From NCBI RefSeq assembly GCF_042650645.1, contig NZ_JBHSBI010000008.1, positions 315,826-379,825 of the forward strand: 64,000 nucleotides of DNA, in the 5' to 3' direction. Under the pieces are notes generated by a model that did no database searches, was not told where the DNA came from, and was given only the letters and a program-made list of their open reading frames with translations. Shown one piece after another: positions 44,792 through 53,434 of this stretch. The number at the start of each line of letters is the position of its first letter. Position 1 is the first letter of the stretch. Origin of the DNA: Nonomuraea purpurea. GTDB taxonomy: Bacteria > Actinomycetota > Actinomycetes > Streptosporangiales > Streptosporangiaceae. Made by a program: the position numbers and the translations under genes.

Positions 44792-44869
44792 ATGGCCAGG
44801 CGCGCACGCAAGGGCAAGGCACGCAAGAAGAAGAAGGCGAACCACGGTAAGCGCCCCACCGCACGTTGA
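44792..44869 (+). CDS. 50S ribosomal protein bL37
   Basis: 25 residues, nearly half Lys/Arg: starts MARRARKGKARKKKKA and ends NHGKRPTAR. The size and the end ANHGKRP match the tiny actinobacterial large-subunit protein bL37 first seen in mycobacterial ribosome structures. GGAGG at 44781-44785 is well spaced before the ATG. It is easily missed because of its length. It faces the TrpB2 gene tail to tail. Confidence 0.78.
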   Translation: MARRARKGKARKKKKANHGKRPTAR

Positions 44870-44904
44870 CGGGTGGCCGCCCGCCCGGCGGCCACCCCGA
44901 CGCC

Positions 44905-46215
44905 TCACCCCGGCAGCTCGGTGAGCGCCTGGTCGATGCGCTCCTGCGGAAGCGTGTAGTCCTCCAGCCGCCCCGACAGGTAGCGGTCGTAGGCGGCCAG
45001 ATCGAAATGACCGTGGCCGCACAGCGCGGTCAGGATCACCTTCTCCTCGCCGCTCTCCTTGCAGCGCAGGGCCTCGGCGATGGTCTCGGCCAGCGCGTGC
45101 GTGGGCTCGGGCGCCGGGACGATGCCCTCCGTCCGCGCGAAGCGCACACCGGCCTCGAAACACTCGTTCTGGGAGCGGGTGACGGCCTCGAACAGGCCCA
45201 GCTCGTACATGTGCGACAACAACGGCGACATGCCGTGATAGCGCAGCCCGCCCGCGTGGATCGGATCCGGCACGAACGAGTGCCCCAGCGTGTGCATCTT
45301 GAGCAGCGGCGTGAGCCCGGCCGTGTCGCCGAAGTCGTAGGCGTAGGTGCCGCGCGTGAACGACGGGCAGGCCGCGGGCTCGACCGCGCGGAACACCGTC
45401 CCGATGCGCCCCGCCAGCTTCTCGCGCAGGAACGGGAAGGCGAGGCCGGCGAAGTTCGAGCCGCCGCCCGTACAGCCGATGACCAGGTCGGGCAGCTCGG
45501 GGAGCTGCTCGAGTGCCTCCTCGCCGATCACGGTCTGGTGCATGAGCACATGATTGAGCACCGAGCCGAGCGCGTAGCGGGCCTCAGGCGTGGCCGCGGC
45601 CACCTCGACCGCCTCGCTGATCGCGAGGCCCAGGCTGCCCGGCGAGTCCGGGTCGTCGGCCAGCGCCTTGTTGCCCGGGCCGGTCACGGGGGAGGGGCTG
45701 GGGTGCACGGTGGCGCCGTACACCTGCATGAGCGAGCGCCGGTACGGCTTCTGGTCGTAGGAGGCGCGGACCATCCAGACCTGGCACTCCAGATCGAACT
45801 GGGAGCAGGCGAACGCCAGCGCCGACCCCCACTGCCCCGCCCCGGTCTCCGTGGTGAGCAGCCGCACACCCTCCCTGGCGTTGTAGAACGCCTGCGGCAC
45901 GGCCGTGTTCGGCTTGTGCGAGCCGGCGGGCGAGACGCCCTCGTACTTGTAGTAGATCCTGGCCGGGGTGCCGAGTGAGCGTTCGAGCCTGCGCGCCCTG
46001 ATCAGCGGCGTCGGCCGCCAGAGCCGGTAGACGTCGAGCACCTCCCGCGGGATCTCCACGAACCGCTCACCGCTCACCTCCTGCCCGATCAGCTCCATCG
46101 GGAAGAGCGGCGCCAGGTCGTCGGGTCCGATGGGTTGCCGCGTGCCCGGGTGCAGCGGCGGAGGGGGCGCAGCGGGCAGATCGGGAACGATGTTGTACCA
46201 GTTGCTGGGGATCAT
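44905..46215 (-). CDS. TrpB2-type tryptophan synthase beta-like protein
   Basis: 436 residues, longer than ordinary TrpB. The PLP lysine lies in GVSPAGSHKPNTA; the phosphate loop is CTGGGSNFAG. The N-terminus MIPSNWYNIVPDLP and overall length fit the TrpB2 group, which works without TrpA, making tryptophan from indole and serine or phosphoserine. No trp genes adjacent. It begins 38 bases after the kinase-like gene on the same strand. Confidence 0.92.
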   Translation of the reverse strand: MIPSNWYNIVPDLPAAPPPPLHPGTRQPIGPDDLAPLFPMELIGQEVSGERFVEIPREVLDVYRLWRPTPLIRARRLERSLGTPARIYYKYEGVSPAGSHKPNTAVPQAFYNAREGVRLLTTETGAGQWGSALAFACSQFDLECQVWMVRASYDQKPYRRSLMQVYGATVHPSPSPVTGPGNKALADDPDSPGSLGLAISEAVEVAAATPEARYALGSVLNHVLMHQTVIGEEALEQLPELPDLVIGCTGGGSNFAGLAFPFLREKLAGRIGTVFRAVEPAACPSFTRGTYAYDFGDTAGLTPLLKMHTLGHSFVPDPIHAGGLRYHGMSPLLSHMYELGLFEAVTRSQNECFEAGVRFARTEGIVPAPEPTHALAETIAEALRCKESGEEKVILTALCGHGHFDLAAYDRYLSGRLEDYTLPQERIDQALTELPG

Positions 46216-46253
46216 CGCTTCAGTCTGCGCCGATTACGGCCCGTGTTCCAGCA

Positions 46254-46880
46254 TCACGTGACGAGCACCGCGAGCCGGTCCGGATGATCGGCCCTGACCA
46301 CGACGTCGGCCGCCTCCTGCGGCAGGGCCTCCCGCTCGTAGCGCTCATAGGCGGGCAGCCGCCAGCTCTCCCGCTCGGGCGTCCCACGCCGCAGCGCCCC
46401 CGCCGACAGCCACACGTGCACGCTCACCTCGAAGACCAGCCCCTGCCCCAGCAGCAGCGTCCCGTCCAGCAGCAACACCCCGCCCCGAGGCAACTCCTGG
46501 TACGGCAGCCGGAACGCCCGGTCGATCCCGCTGTCCCAGAGTTTCGGCAGCACCTGCCCAGAACCGCCCGCCTCCAGCGGCTCCAGCACCTCCCTGCGCA
46601 GCGCCCGCACGTCCAGCCAGTCCTCGTAGAAGGCGTCGGGGTCGGTTCTGCCGTGCTCCAGCCGCAGGGACGCCGGCCGCAGATAGTCGCCCGCCGACAC
46701 CCGGAGCACGGGTCGCCCGCGCAGCCTGAGCGGGGCTACCAGGTCGTCCGCCAGCGCCTCGGGGCGCGCGGCCGGCGCGCCGTCCACCGCCACCCGGACC
46801 CAGCCGTCCGGCGGGCGCCCGGAGATCCGCTCGGTCAGTTCCTCGACGAGGACGTCATGGGAGATCGGTCGCGCACGCAT
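46254..46880 (-). CDS. uridine kinase-like protein lacking a P-loop
   Basis: 208 residues resembling actinobacterial uridine kinase-like proteins: GDYLRPASLRLEHGRTD, FYEDWLDVRALRREVL and VLLLDGTLLLG are in place. The position where GxxGxGK[ST] is expected reads VDGAPAARPEALADD, with neither Lys nor Thr/Ser. It is thus unlikely to bind ATP in the usual way. Otherwise the frame is complete and undamaged. Confidence 0.7.
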   Translation of the reverse strand: MRARPISHDVLVEELTERISGRPPDGWVRVAVDGAPAARPEALADDLVAPLRLRGRPVLRVSAGDYLRPASLRLEHGRTDPDAFYEDWLDVRALRREVLEPLEAGGSGQVLPKLWDSGIDRAFRLPYQELPRGGVLLLDGTLLLGQGLVFEVSVHVWLSAGALRRGTPERESWRLPAYERYEREALPQEAADVVVRADHPDRLAVLVT

Positions 46881-46975
46881 CGCCGTCCAGCTTACGAATC
46901 AGGAGATCGGCGCATCCGCCCGCGTCGGCGAGGGCTCCCGTAACCGCAGGTCAGCGGCATTGCGTAGAACGCAAA

Positions 46976-47004
46976 GGGCGCAACGACGGCCAATCGTTGC
47001 GCCC
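46976..47004 (-). terminator. terminator of C39-like gene
   Basis: 11-bp perfect stem GGGCGCAACGA / TCGTTGCGCCC with a 7-base loop, downstream of the minus-strand protease gene, followed by TTTGCG on that strand. Confidence 0.8.
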
Positions 47005-47030
47005 CATGCTTTTGATCACTCCTGGGCCGT

Positions 47031-47690
47031 CTACCTGCTGATGTCGAGATAGCCGATCGGGTCGGCCGCCTTGCTCAGCGTCTTCACCGAGACCGTGTGG
47101 TTGCCGTTGGTGCGGTTGTTGGCCGGATCCCACACGGTGACCGTGCGCTTGGCTTTGTCGTACCCGCGCACGGTGACCATGTGGATGTTCGGCGCGCCCG
47201 CCCCGTTTGTGTACGGCATGAGGTCGGCGTCCACGATGATGGCGGTCGCCCGCTTCAGCACGCCCACGTCATAAGCGATGTTGTTCAGCAGGGCCCCGGG
47301 GTCCTTGGTCTTGCCCCAGGCCATGGTGAGGCCCTTGTCGTTGACGTAGGAGTTGAAGACCAGCCGGATGTTCTTGCTCGGCGTGCCCTTCTTGTCGTCG
47401 GTCACCATCTGCTTGGCCAACTGCTCCTGGGTGCGGCTGTAGCCGTAGGTCCGCAGGATGGCGCTCATCGTGGCGGGGGCGCACCACATGCCGTACTTCT
47501 GCTTTACCGCAGGGTGCGAGACAGAGGCCTTGGCCGGGGCGAGCAGCCCGAGGTCCTGCTTCGGCGAGGCGCTGGGCGAGGCACTGGGCGTGGGGGTCGG
47601 GACGGCGAGTGCGGGAGAGGCGGTCAGCAGCGACCCGGAAGCGGCGACGGCGACGGCGGCGATGGCCAGGGCACGTGCGGTGGTGCGCAA
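47031..47690 (-). CDS. secreted C39-like peptidase family protein
   Basis: 219 residues from TTG 47690 (GGAG eight bases before). Signal peptide about 1-29 ending SPALAVP. A Pro/Ser linker precedes the domain with Cys in YGMWCAPATMSAIL, His in NIHMVTVRGYD and Asp in VWDPANN, the C39-like triad. It acts outside the cell; target unknown. Last gene of a unit with the serine hydrolase 60 bases upstream. Confidence 0.85.
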   Translation of the reverse strand: MRTTARALAIAAVAVAASGSLLTASPALAVPTPTPSASPSASPKQDLGLLAPAKASVSHPAVKQKYGMWCAPATMSAILRTYGYSRTQEQLAKQMVTDDKKGTPSKNIRLVFNSYVNDKGLTMAWGKTKDPGALLNNIAYDVGVLKRATAIIVDADLMPYTNGAGAPNIHMVTVRGYDKAKRTVTVWDPANNRTNGNHTVSVKTLSKAADPIGYLDISR

Positions 47691-47750
47691 GAGGGAAACT
47701 CCAGAGGAACTCGACTGACTTGGCCGGGCCGGTCGACCCGGCAGGGGGGA

Positions 47751-48992
47751 CTAGAAGTAGGCGGAGAACCGGTCGGCGATCGGCCATGCCGTGACCGAGC
47801 TCGCGGCCTGGTTGAGAAGTGGGTCGATGCTCGAGAAACTGGGCGCGCCGCCCTCCTGCCTCCGGTTGAAGAGCGCGGCGAAGGTGATCCCGTCGGAGCG
47901 GCGCACCACGAGCGTGTACGTGCCGGGCAGGCCTCCCGTGTGCCAGGTGTTGAGCTTGCCGCCGCTCACCGGGCGCACCTGCCAGCCGGCGCCGTAATAC
48001 CAGCCGTTGGCGTTCACACCGGTCTCGGGGACGGCGAACATCCGGCCGATGGAGGTGGCGTTCAGGATGCCCACGCTCGGCTTGTCAAAGATCAGCTCGA
48101 ACCTGACCAGGTCGACGGCTGAGGCGATCCAGCCGCCGTTCGCGGCCATGTTCTCCAGGTTGAACCCGCCATAGGGATACTTCACCGTGTCGCCTGAGGT
48201 GTCCATCACATTCGTACCCGTGCTGCTGGAGTCGTAGGTGACCTCGCCGGCGGCGCGGGTGAGTGTCTGGCCCAGCCGCATCCTGTCGATGCCGAGCGGC
48301 GAGAAAAGCTTGCTCTGCACGTAGGTCGCGTACGGCATGCCGCTGATCTTCTCGATGACCTTCCCGAGCAGCAGGTAGCCGAAATTGCTGTAGGCCACCG
48401 AGCTGCCGGGGGCGAAGTCCAGCTTGCGGCCGGTGACGTAGGTGATGATGCTCTCCTGGCTGACAGGCAGTGTGTCGCCGAGCGCCTTGGAGATGGTCGC
48501 GTCCTTGAACACCGGGTCGCCGGAGATGTCCTTGTTCCAGCCGCCGGTGTGCTGGAGCAGCCGCCAGATCGTGACGTTCGCCAGTCGCGGGTCGGCGGTG
48601 GTCGGGAGACCGAGCAGCGAGGCGACGTTCGCGCCCAGGCTGAGCTTGCCCTCCTGGACGAGCCGCATGATCGCGGTCGCGGTGATGTGCTTGCTCACGC
48701 TGGCGATGCGGAACAGCGAGGTGGGTTGCGTCGTGACGGAGCCACCGCTGGTGTAGCCGCGGGCGAGCATCAGCTTGCCGCCGCGGGCGACGGCAAGCTG
48801 GCCGTTGGTGATACCGCGCTCGGTCATGAACGTGGTCATCGCGCTGTCGAAGCTCTTCAGCGTGGATACCGCGGTGCCGGTGATCGTCATGGCAGCCAGG
48901 CCCGTGGCCTGCGCAGGCTCGGCAGCCGACGCGGTCGCGACGAGGGCAGCGCCACCGGCCACAAGGAATTGCCGACGGCTCAGCTCAGTCAC
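47751..48992 (-). CDS. secreted beta-lactamase family serine hydrolase
   Basis: 413 residues. The N-terminus SRRQFLVAGGAALVATASA is a Tat signal. Catalytic SVSK near residue 95, YSN in AYSNFGYLLLG near 202, and HTG in WHTGGLPGT near 365 are the class C/D-Ala-D-Ala peptidase motifs. An extracellular peptidase or esterase is likely; action on antibiotics is not shown. GTG start with GGAAGGG before it. Confidence 0.92.
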   Translation of the reverse strand: MTELSRRQFLVAGGAALVATASAAEPAQATGLAAMTITGTAVSTLKSFDSAMTTFMTERGITNGQLAVARGGKLMLARGYTSGGSVTTQPTSLFRIASVSKHITATAIMRLVQEGKLSLGANVASLLGLPTTADPRLANVTIWRLLQHTGGWNKDISGDPVFKDATISKALGDTLPVSQESIITYVTGRKLDFAPGSSVAYSNFGYLLLGKVIEKISGMPYATYVQSKLFSPLGIDRMRLGQTLTRAAGEVTYDSSSTGTNVMDTSGDTVKYPYGGFNLENMAANGGWIASAVDLVRFELIFDKPSVGILNATSIGRMFAVPETGVNANGWYYGAGWQVRPVSGGKLNTWHTGGLPGTYTLVVRRSDGITFAALFNRRQEGGAPSFSSIDPLLNQAASSVTAWPIADRFSAYF

Positions 48993-49361
48993 GTTTTACC
49001 CTTCCGAATTACGTGGAATGGGAGCAAAGTTACCAGTGATACTCCAGGTCCATCACGTGAACGAAGTCTCCCGAGCGAACCCCGGGGTCTCCGTGTGATG
49101 ATCCGCCTGCCCGGCCCTGCCTGCACGCGTCCCGCCTTGACACACGCCCTCGCCGGAGGCTTCGCCCTCAAGGTCCAGGCGAATGGACCCGGTGGAAGCT
49201 GCCGTGGTTGGGGAGCTTCGGCTTTAGAGGGCGTCGCCGTTGTTCCTGCAGAACCCTGCCGGCCGCCGGCGTCGCTTCACCGCCTTATGGGCGAGTTCTG
49301 TTCTGGAAGATCAGCAGGAGGCGTTCTGGACCGGACTCGGCGGCTCGGCCACGATGAGGGC
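48993..49361. other. 369-base gap without a gene
   Basis: Divergent promoter region between the serine hydrolase and a membrane-anchored protein. TTGACA at about 49137 is a possible -35, but no -10 or dyad of note follows. Nothing else seen. Confidence 0.6.
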
Positions 49362-49988
49362 ATGACGGAGAACGTCTCAGCGCGGCCGCCGGGGGCGGGT
49401 GGAGGTGCGGGCTTGCGCCTGAACTGGCCGGCAGTGAGCGCTCTGGCGGGTGCGGTCGCCGCCGTGATCGCGTTGATCGCCTACCTGGCGCCGCCGACCC
49501 CGCCTCCGCAGCCCCCGCCCCAGCCGCAGCCCGACACGGTGGTCCCCAGTTCGGCCCCGCGGTCATCGTCACCAGATTCGGTCACCACCCGGTCCGCGCC
49601 GTCGACCCCGACTCCATCGCCTGAGTCCGATACGCCCGAACCCCAAACGCCAAGCTCCACGCGAGAGGCCCCGGTTTCCTCCGCATCGCTGTCGGCGGTC
49701 CGGCCCGACGGCTGCGACGAGGCGACGGCGGCGCTGACCGCATACTCCCGGAACGCCGGGACCACGCGCAGCAGCCAGGCGGCCGCGGCTCAGCAGACGT
49801 ACAGCGACCTGATGGGCGCGGGTCTCAACGCGCAAGGAGTGGTGGGGCCGAAGATCACTCGGCTGGCCCGCGAGTTCCAGGAACTGAACTTCCGCTTGAC
49901 GGGCATGGTCATGGCCGATCCCAACCAGGTGATCGCGGACATCAACACAGACATCACGGAGTTCAACAGGTTGTGCGGATTCAGCTGA
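49362..49988 (+). CDS. single-span protein with Pro/Ser/Thr linker
   Basis: 208 residues. One membrane helix at about 24-43 (PAVSALAGAVAAVIALIAYL), a low-complexity outer linker rich in Pro, Ser and Thr (44-110), then a helical domain with two cysteines (GCDEATAAL and RLCGFS) that may be disulphide-linked. No family recognised. ATG at 49362 follows GATGAGGG. Confidence 0.7.
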   Translation: MTENVSARPPGAGGGAGLRLNWPAVSALAGAVAAVIALIAYLAPPTPPPQPPPQPQPDTVVPSSAPRSSSPDSVTTRSAPSTPTPSPESDTPEPQTPSSTREAPVSSASLSAVRPDGCDEATAALTAYSRNAGTTRSSQAAAAQQTYSDLMGAGLNAQGVVGPKITRLAREFQELNFRLTGMVMADPNQVIADINTDITEFNRLCGFS

Positions 49989-50241
49989 CCTGGTGACACG
50001 CGACAGCCGGACCGGCGCGCGACGCCCGCGGAGCGGCGGGGCCACCGGGTCCGCGCTGGAACGCCCGTTCCCGCGCATTCATCGCCTCCGCCAGGGCGGA
50101 ACGCAAGCCACACAGCATGCTGCGGACCCCCCCAACTGATCAAGGCCCCGGAGCGGCCGGGGCCGGTCGTCGGCGTTGGCCGTACGCCGAACCAGGAAGG
50201 CATCGGGCACGGAAGACCAAGAGGAAGTAGCGGAGATCACG

Positions 50242-50276
50242 AAGGCCAGGCCGCCTCATAGGGCTGACCTGGCCTT
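50242..50276 (-). terminator. terminator of tRNA-Gly
   Basis: Stem AAGGCCAGG / CCTGGCCTT (9 bp), 11 bases past the 3' end of the tRNA. The interval 49989-50241 contains no gene I can support. Confidence 0.6.
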
Positions 50277-50286
50277 TCGGCTTTGG

Positions 50287-50357
50287 AGCGGACGACGGGA
50301 ATCGAACCCGCGTAGCTAGTTTGGAAGACTAGGGCTCTACCATTGAGCTACGTCCGC
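50287..50357 (-). tRNA. tRNA-Gly (anticodon TCC)
   Basis: 71 bases, starts GCGGACGTAGCTCAATGG; anticodon loop CTTCCAA, T-arm GGGTTCGATTCCC, acceptor GCGGACG paired with CGTCCGC, discriminator T. CCA is not encoded. D-loop and all four stems fold. Confidence 0.96.
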
Positions 50358-50446
50358 GCGAACCGGTCGAACTCTGGTCTAGACTTCATCCGGTCGTCAG
50401 GGCGTAAGCGTACCGGAGTCCCGGAGCGCATGCGCAATCGGCGATA

Positions 50447-50523
50447 CGGGGCGTGGCGCAGCTTGGCAGCGCGCTTGCTTTGGGAGCAAGAAGTCGCAGG
50501 TTCAAATCCTGTCGCCCCGACCA
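50447..50523 (+). tRNA. tRNA-Pro (anticodon TGG)
   Basis: 77 bases including encoded CCA. Starts CGGGGCGTGGCGCAGCTT; anticodon loop TTTGGGA, T-arm CAGGTTCAAATCCTG, acceptor CGGGGCG with CGCCCCG, discriminator A. Divergent from the tRNA-Gly, 89 bases between them. Confidence 0.96.
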
Positions 50524-50530
50524 GCTCAAA

Positions 50531-50555
50531 GGCCCCTTCCGAAACGGAAGGGGCC
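50531..50555 (+). terminator. terminator of tRNA-Pro
   Basis: 11-bp perfect stem GGCCCCTTCCG / CGGAAGGGGCC with AAA loop, 7 bases after the CCA end. Confidence 0.8.
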
Positions 50556-50724
50556 CGCTGCTCGTCCGGCTGGTCGACTGTGGCTGTTGGGCGATGCACG
50601 CGTGACCATCAGGGGAAGGGTGCACCTAAGTACACCCTTCCCGGGTAGCCAGCCCGATTCTCCGTGGAGGCCGCGAACCCTAGCGTCGTGGGCGGAAGCT
50701 CAGTCGCAGGGAAGGCAGAAGACG

Positions 50725-51120
50725 TTGACCATCACACCGCACCCCACCCCCAGGCGCACGATCACGAACATCGCCCTCTGGGCCCTGCAGGTCATCGTCG
50801 CCGGCTTTTTCCTGATGTCGGCCGTGGCCAAGTTCACCGGTGCCGAGCCGGCCGCCTCCACGTTCGAGGAGATCGGCTGGGGTGACTGGTTCCGCTATCT
50901 GATCGGCGCGCTGGAAGCGGCGGGCGTCGCCGGGCTGCTGATTCCGCGACTGGCCGGGGCGGCGGGGTTGGGGCTGGCCGGGCTGATGGTGGGCGCGACG
51001 CTGACCGAGGCGTTCGTGACCGGGGGCGGCGTGGTCTTGCCGCTGGCGCTGCTCGTACTGTCCGCGGTGATCGCCTGGGGGCGCAGGGAGGGCGTCCGGG
51101 CGCTGGTCACACGCCGATGA
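50725..51120 (+). CDS. DoxX family membrane protein
   Basis: 131 residues from TTG 50725, with GGGAAGG nine bases before. Four membrane helices: VIVAGFFLMSAVAKFTG (the DoxX first helix), a second after FRYLIGALE, and two more to the end. DoxX-like proteins are linked to redox or sulphur stress, precise role unknown. The stop overlaps the ATG of the next gene (ATGA). Confidence 0.8.
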   Translation: MTITPHPTPRRTITNIALWALQVIVAGFFLMSAVAKFTGAEPAASTFEEIGWGDWFRYLIGALEAAGVAGLLIPRLAGAAGLGLAGLMVGATLTEAFVTGGGVVLPLALLVLSAVIAWGRREGVRALVTRR

Positions 51121-51917
51121 AGGCTCAGGCCCTGTGCTGGGGGGATGCTGGAGCCGTGGCGCTGTTCGAGGACGACCCCATCTCCCAGCCCCTGACCTAT
51201 CCCGGCCGTGTCCCGGAGACCTCCGGCGTGCTGGCCGACGCCGCGTATGTGCCGTTGCGGGCCGCCCCGGGCCGCCCGGTGGACGAATGGCGGGCCGGGC
51301 CCGAGACGGTGGCCGAGCTTCTGGCGCGTCATGGAGGCGCGCCGCTGGAAGGCCGCCACCTGGTCGTCGCCGTGGGCTCCAACGCCGCACCCAGTCAGCT
51401 CCTGCGGAAGTTCACCGACCATGGGGTACGTCCGCTCGTCCCCATGACGCTGGCTCGCGTTCGGGACGTCGCGCCGGGCGTGTCCGCCCACGTCAGCAAG
51501 TGGGGGTACGTGCCGGCGGCGCCGATCGACACGCCCGGCGAGACGTCCCGGTTGTTCGCCCTCTGGCTCGATGAGCGCCAGCTCGCCGCCCTGGATCTGA
51601 CCGAGCCCAACTACCGCCGCGAGCCGCTCGCCCACCCGATCGCGCTGGAGTCGGGGGTACGCCGCGACGCCGCCGTCTACTGGGGACGGCATGGTTGCCT
51701 GGCCGACGGCGGCGGGCGTCCTCGCCGTCTGACGCCCCAGAGAGCCCTGATCGGGTCTCTCCTGGACGAATCCTCGCAACTGAGGCTCCTGTGCGGCGAC
51801 ACTCCCGACGAGTTCGTGGTCAACGTCCGGGACGACACGGTACGGGAGGCTGTCTACCGCCTCTTACAGGACAAACACCGCATAAACCACGGTAAGGTCG
51901 GGCCTCGTGATCGATAG
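51117..51917 (+). CDS. protein with GGCT-like motif
   Basis: 266 residues, soluble. VVAVGSNAAPSQLLRKF near residue 82 resembles the (Y)GSN substrate loop of gamma-glutamylcyclotransferase-like folds, and a Glu later in ALDLTEPNYRRE could be catalytic, but the similarity is short. Overlaps DoxX by four bases and the DinB gene by eleven, so the three form one tight operon. Confidence 0.5.
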   Translation: MKAQALCWGDAGAVALFEDDPISQPLTYPGRVPETSGVLADAAYVPLRAAPGRPVDEWRAGPETVAELLARHGGAPLEGRHLVVAVGSNAAPSQLLRKFTDHGVRPLVPMTLARVRDVAPGVSAHVSKWGYVPAAPIDTPGETSRLFALWLDERQLAALDLTEPNYRREPLAHPIALESGVRRDAAVYWGRHGCLADGGGRPRRLTPQRALIGSLLDESSQLRLLCGDTPDEFVVNVRDDTVREAVYRLLQDKHRINHGKVGPRDR

Positions 51918-52407
51918 CCGCATCCCCCCGCCACTGATCGGCGACGAGCTGACCATTCTGAACAACTGGCTCGAATGGCATCGCGGCACCCTCGCCGTCA
52001 AGTGCGCCGGCCTGTCGGACGAGGAGTTGCGCCTGCGTTCCGCGCCGCCCTCGACCCTGTCGCTGCTCGGCCTCGTCAGGCACATGGCGCACGTCGAACG
52101 CTCCTGGTTCCGCCGCGTCCTGAACGGCGAGGACCTTCCCAAGCTGTGGAACAAGGACGTCGACAACGACGCCGACTTCAAGGACGTCGACACCGCCTCG
52201 GTCGAGGAGGCCTTCGCGACCTGGCAGGCCGAGATCGAACTCGCCCGCGCCATCTCGGCCGCCAAACCGCTGGACGCCGTCGGCGACCGCAACGGCCAGG
52301 AGTGCACGCACCGCTGGATCCTCGTCCACATGATCGAGGAGTACGCCCGGCACAACGGCCACGCGGACTTGCTACGCGAGCGCATCGACGGCGTAACCGG
52401 CGAATAA
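51907..52407 (+). CDS. DinB/DUF664 family protein
   Basis: 166 residues, GTG start. Four-helix DinB fold with His in LVRHMAHVERSWF and HMIEEYARHNGHADLLRERI, the metal-binding set of mycothiol S-transferase-like DUF664 proteins. Probably a metal-dependent thiol transferase of unknown substrate. The last gene of the DoxX operon, ending at a stem-loop. Confidence 0.88.
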   Translation: MIDSRIPPPLIGDELTILNNWLEWHRGTLAVKCAGLSDEELRLRSAPPSTLSLLGLVRHMAHVERSWFRRVLNGEDLPKLWNKDVDNDADFKDVDTASVEEAFATWQAEIELARAISAAKPLDAVGDRNGQECTHRWILVHMIEEYARHNGHADLLRERIDGVTGE

Positions 52408-52408
52408 C

Positions 52409-52435
52409 GGCCCGCCAGGCCCTTCCCGGCGGGCC
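52409..52435. terminator. stem-loop after the DinB gene
   Basis: Stem GGCCCGCC / GGCGGGCC (8 bp) with an 11-base loop, between convergent genes. Confidence 0.65.
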
Positions 52436-52479
52436 CAGACGCCTGCGGCTCTTGTGCTCCTGGCCCTGCTTACGTTCGG

Positions 52480-53434
52480 TCAGCCCGCCGTCTGGCGGAA
52501 GATGATCGCCACGCCGAACGCCTCCCGCGCGGGTACGAAGACCTCCCCCGACGACGTCCTGCCCAAGGGAATCCCGTTCCCGCGCAGGAGCCGCTCGGTC
52601 GCCGCGACATCCCGCACACCCACCGCGTACGCCACGAATCCCGGCAATCCCCCAGGAACCTCACCGGGAAGCAGCCCATCCAGCCCCGACGCGGCGGCCA
52701 GCGTGACCTTCGCGTCCCCATCGAGCGGGAACGTCCGTACGAGCCCGTTCCGCGCGTCCCGGTCCGCCGTACGGCCGAGGTAGAGCGCGTAGCGCCGCTC
52801 GACGTCGTCCAGGTCGGCGTCGGCGACGCACAGCACGCACTCGACCAGCCCGACCGCCCCGTTGGGATGCTCGACGCTGAAGGCGGTGGCGTTGGAGGCC
52901 AGCCCCCACCCGCCCCTCCGGCACGCGGCCGACCTCCACGCCGTCGATCTCCAGGAGCCGGGCGGGCTCCATCCGCAGCTCGTCCTCCGTCTCGACCGGC
53001 CGCTGGGTGTCGAGCACCCCGCCGTGCCCGACCCCGCTCTCCGTCAGCCGCGCCGCGGCCGCGTCGATGTTCGCCGAGTCGAACATGAGGATGTGCACGC
53101 CCTCGAAGCGCCGCAGGCAGTCGTCCAGGTTCGCCGCGGCGCGGCTGACTGCCGCCTTGAGCGCGGGCAGCCGCTCCGCCGGAGCGTGCAGCGGAATCAG
53201 CCGAACGTCGTCGGGCACCCGTCCGGACGCCCCCGCGACGCTGACCAACTCGATGAACCCGTCGGCGAGGTAGGCGTGCGTGTTGCCCACCCCGAACGGC
53301 TCGGGGGGCTCGCCCAGCACCGGGTACGCCGGATCCGGGAGCGCGAACCCCAGCCGCCGATACCGCTCAAGCGCCTGCCCCATGTCGTGCACGAGGTGTC
53401 CCACGTGGTGCAGCCCGCCGATGTCATGCCCCAT
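52480..53434 (-). pseudogene. VOC-family protein with a frameshift
   Basis: Two frames together make one protein. Residues up to about GRVPEGR are a glyoxalase-like VOC domain (GGLHHVGHLVHDMGQAL at the start, VHILMFDSANID later), after which the frame runs into low-complexity arginine-rich sequence. A second frame takes over with GLASNATAFSVEHPNGAVGL and ends in EVFVPAREAFGVAIIF, a matching second VOC half. The change lies at a run of five G on the coding strand (52903-52907). Start ATG 53434 overlaps the tetR gene. It may be a real lesion or a sequencing error. Confidence 0.75.

Noticed and set aside
49989..50241. Minus-strand frames of 130-170 residues
   Set aside because: They largely overlap the membrane-anchored gene at 49362-49988, are arginine-rich and low in complexity, and look like antisense shadows of high-GC DNA.
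50242..50555. Integration site of a mobile element at the tRNA pair
   Set aside because: Both tRNAs are complete, no duplicated 3' end and no integrase gene are seen in the window.
50343..50648. Open frames across the two tRNA genes
   Set aside because: Both strands here are explained by tRNA-Gly and tRNA-Pro, and the frames have no ribosome site.
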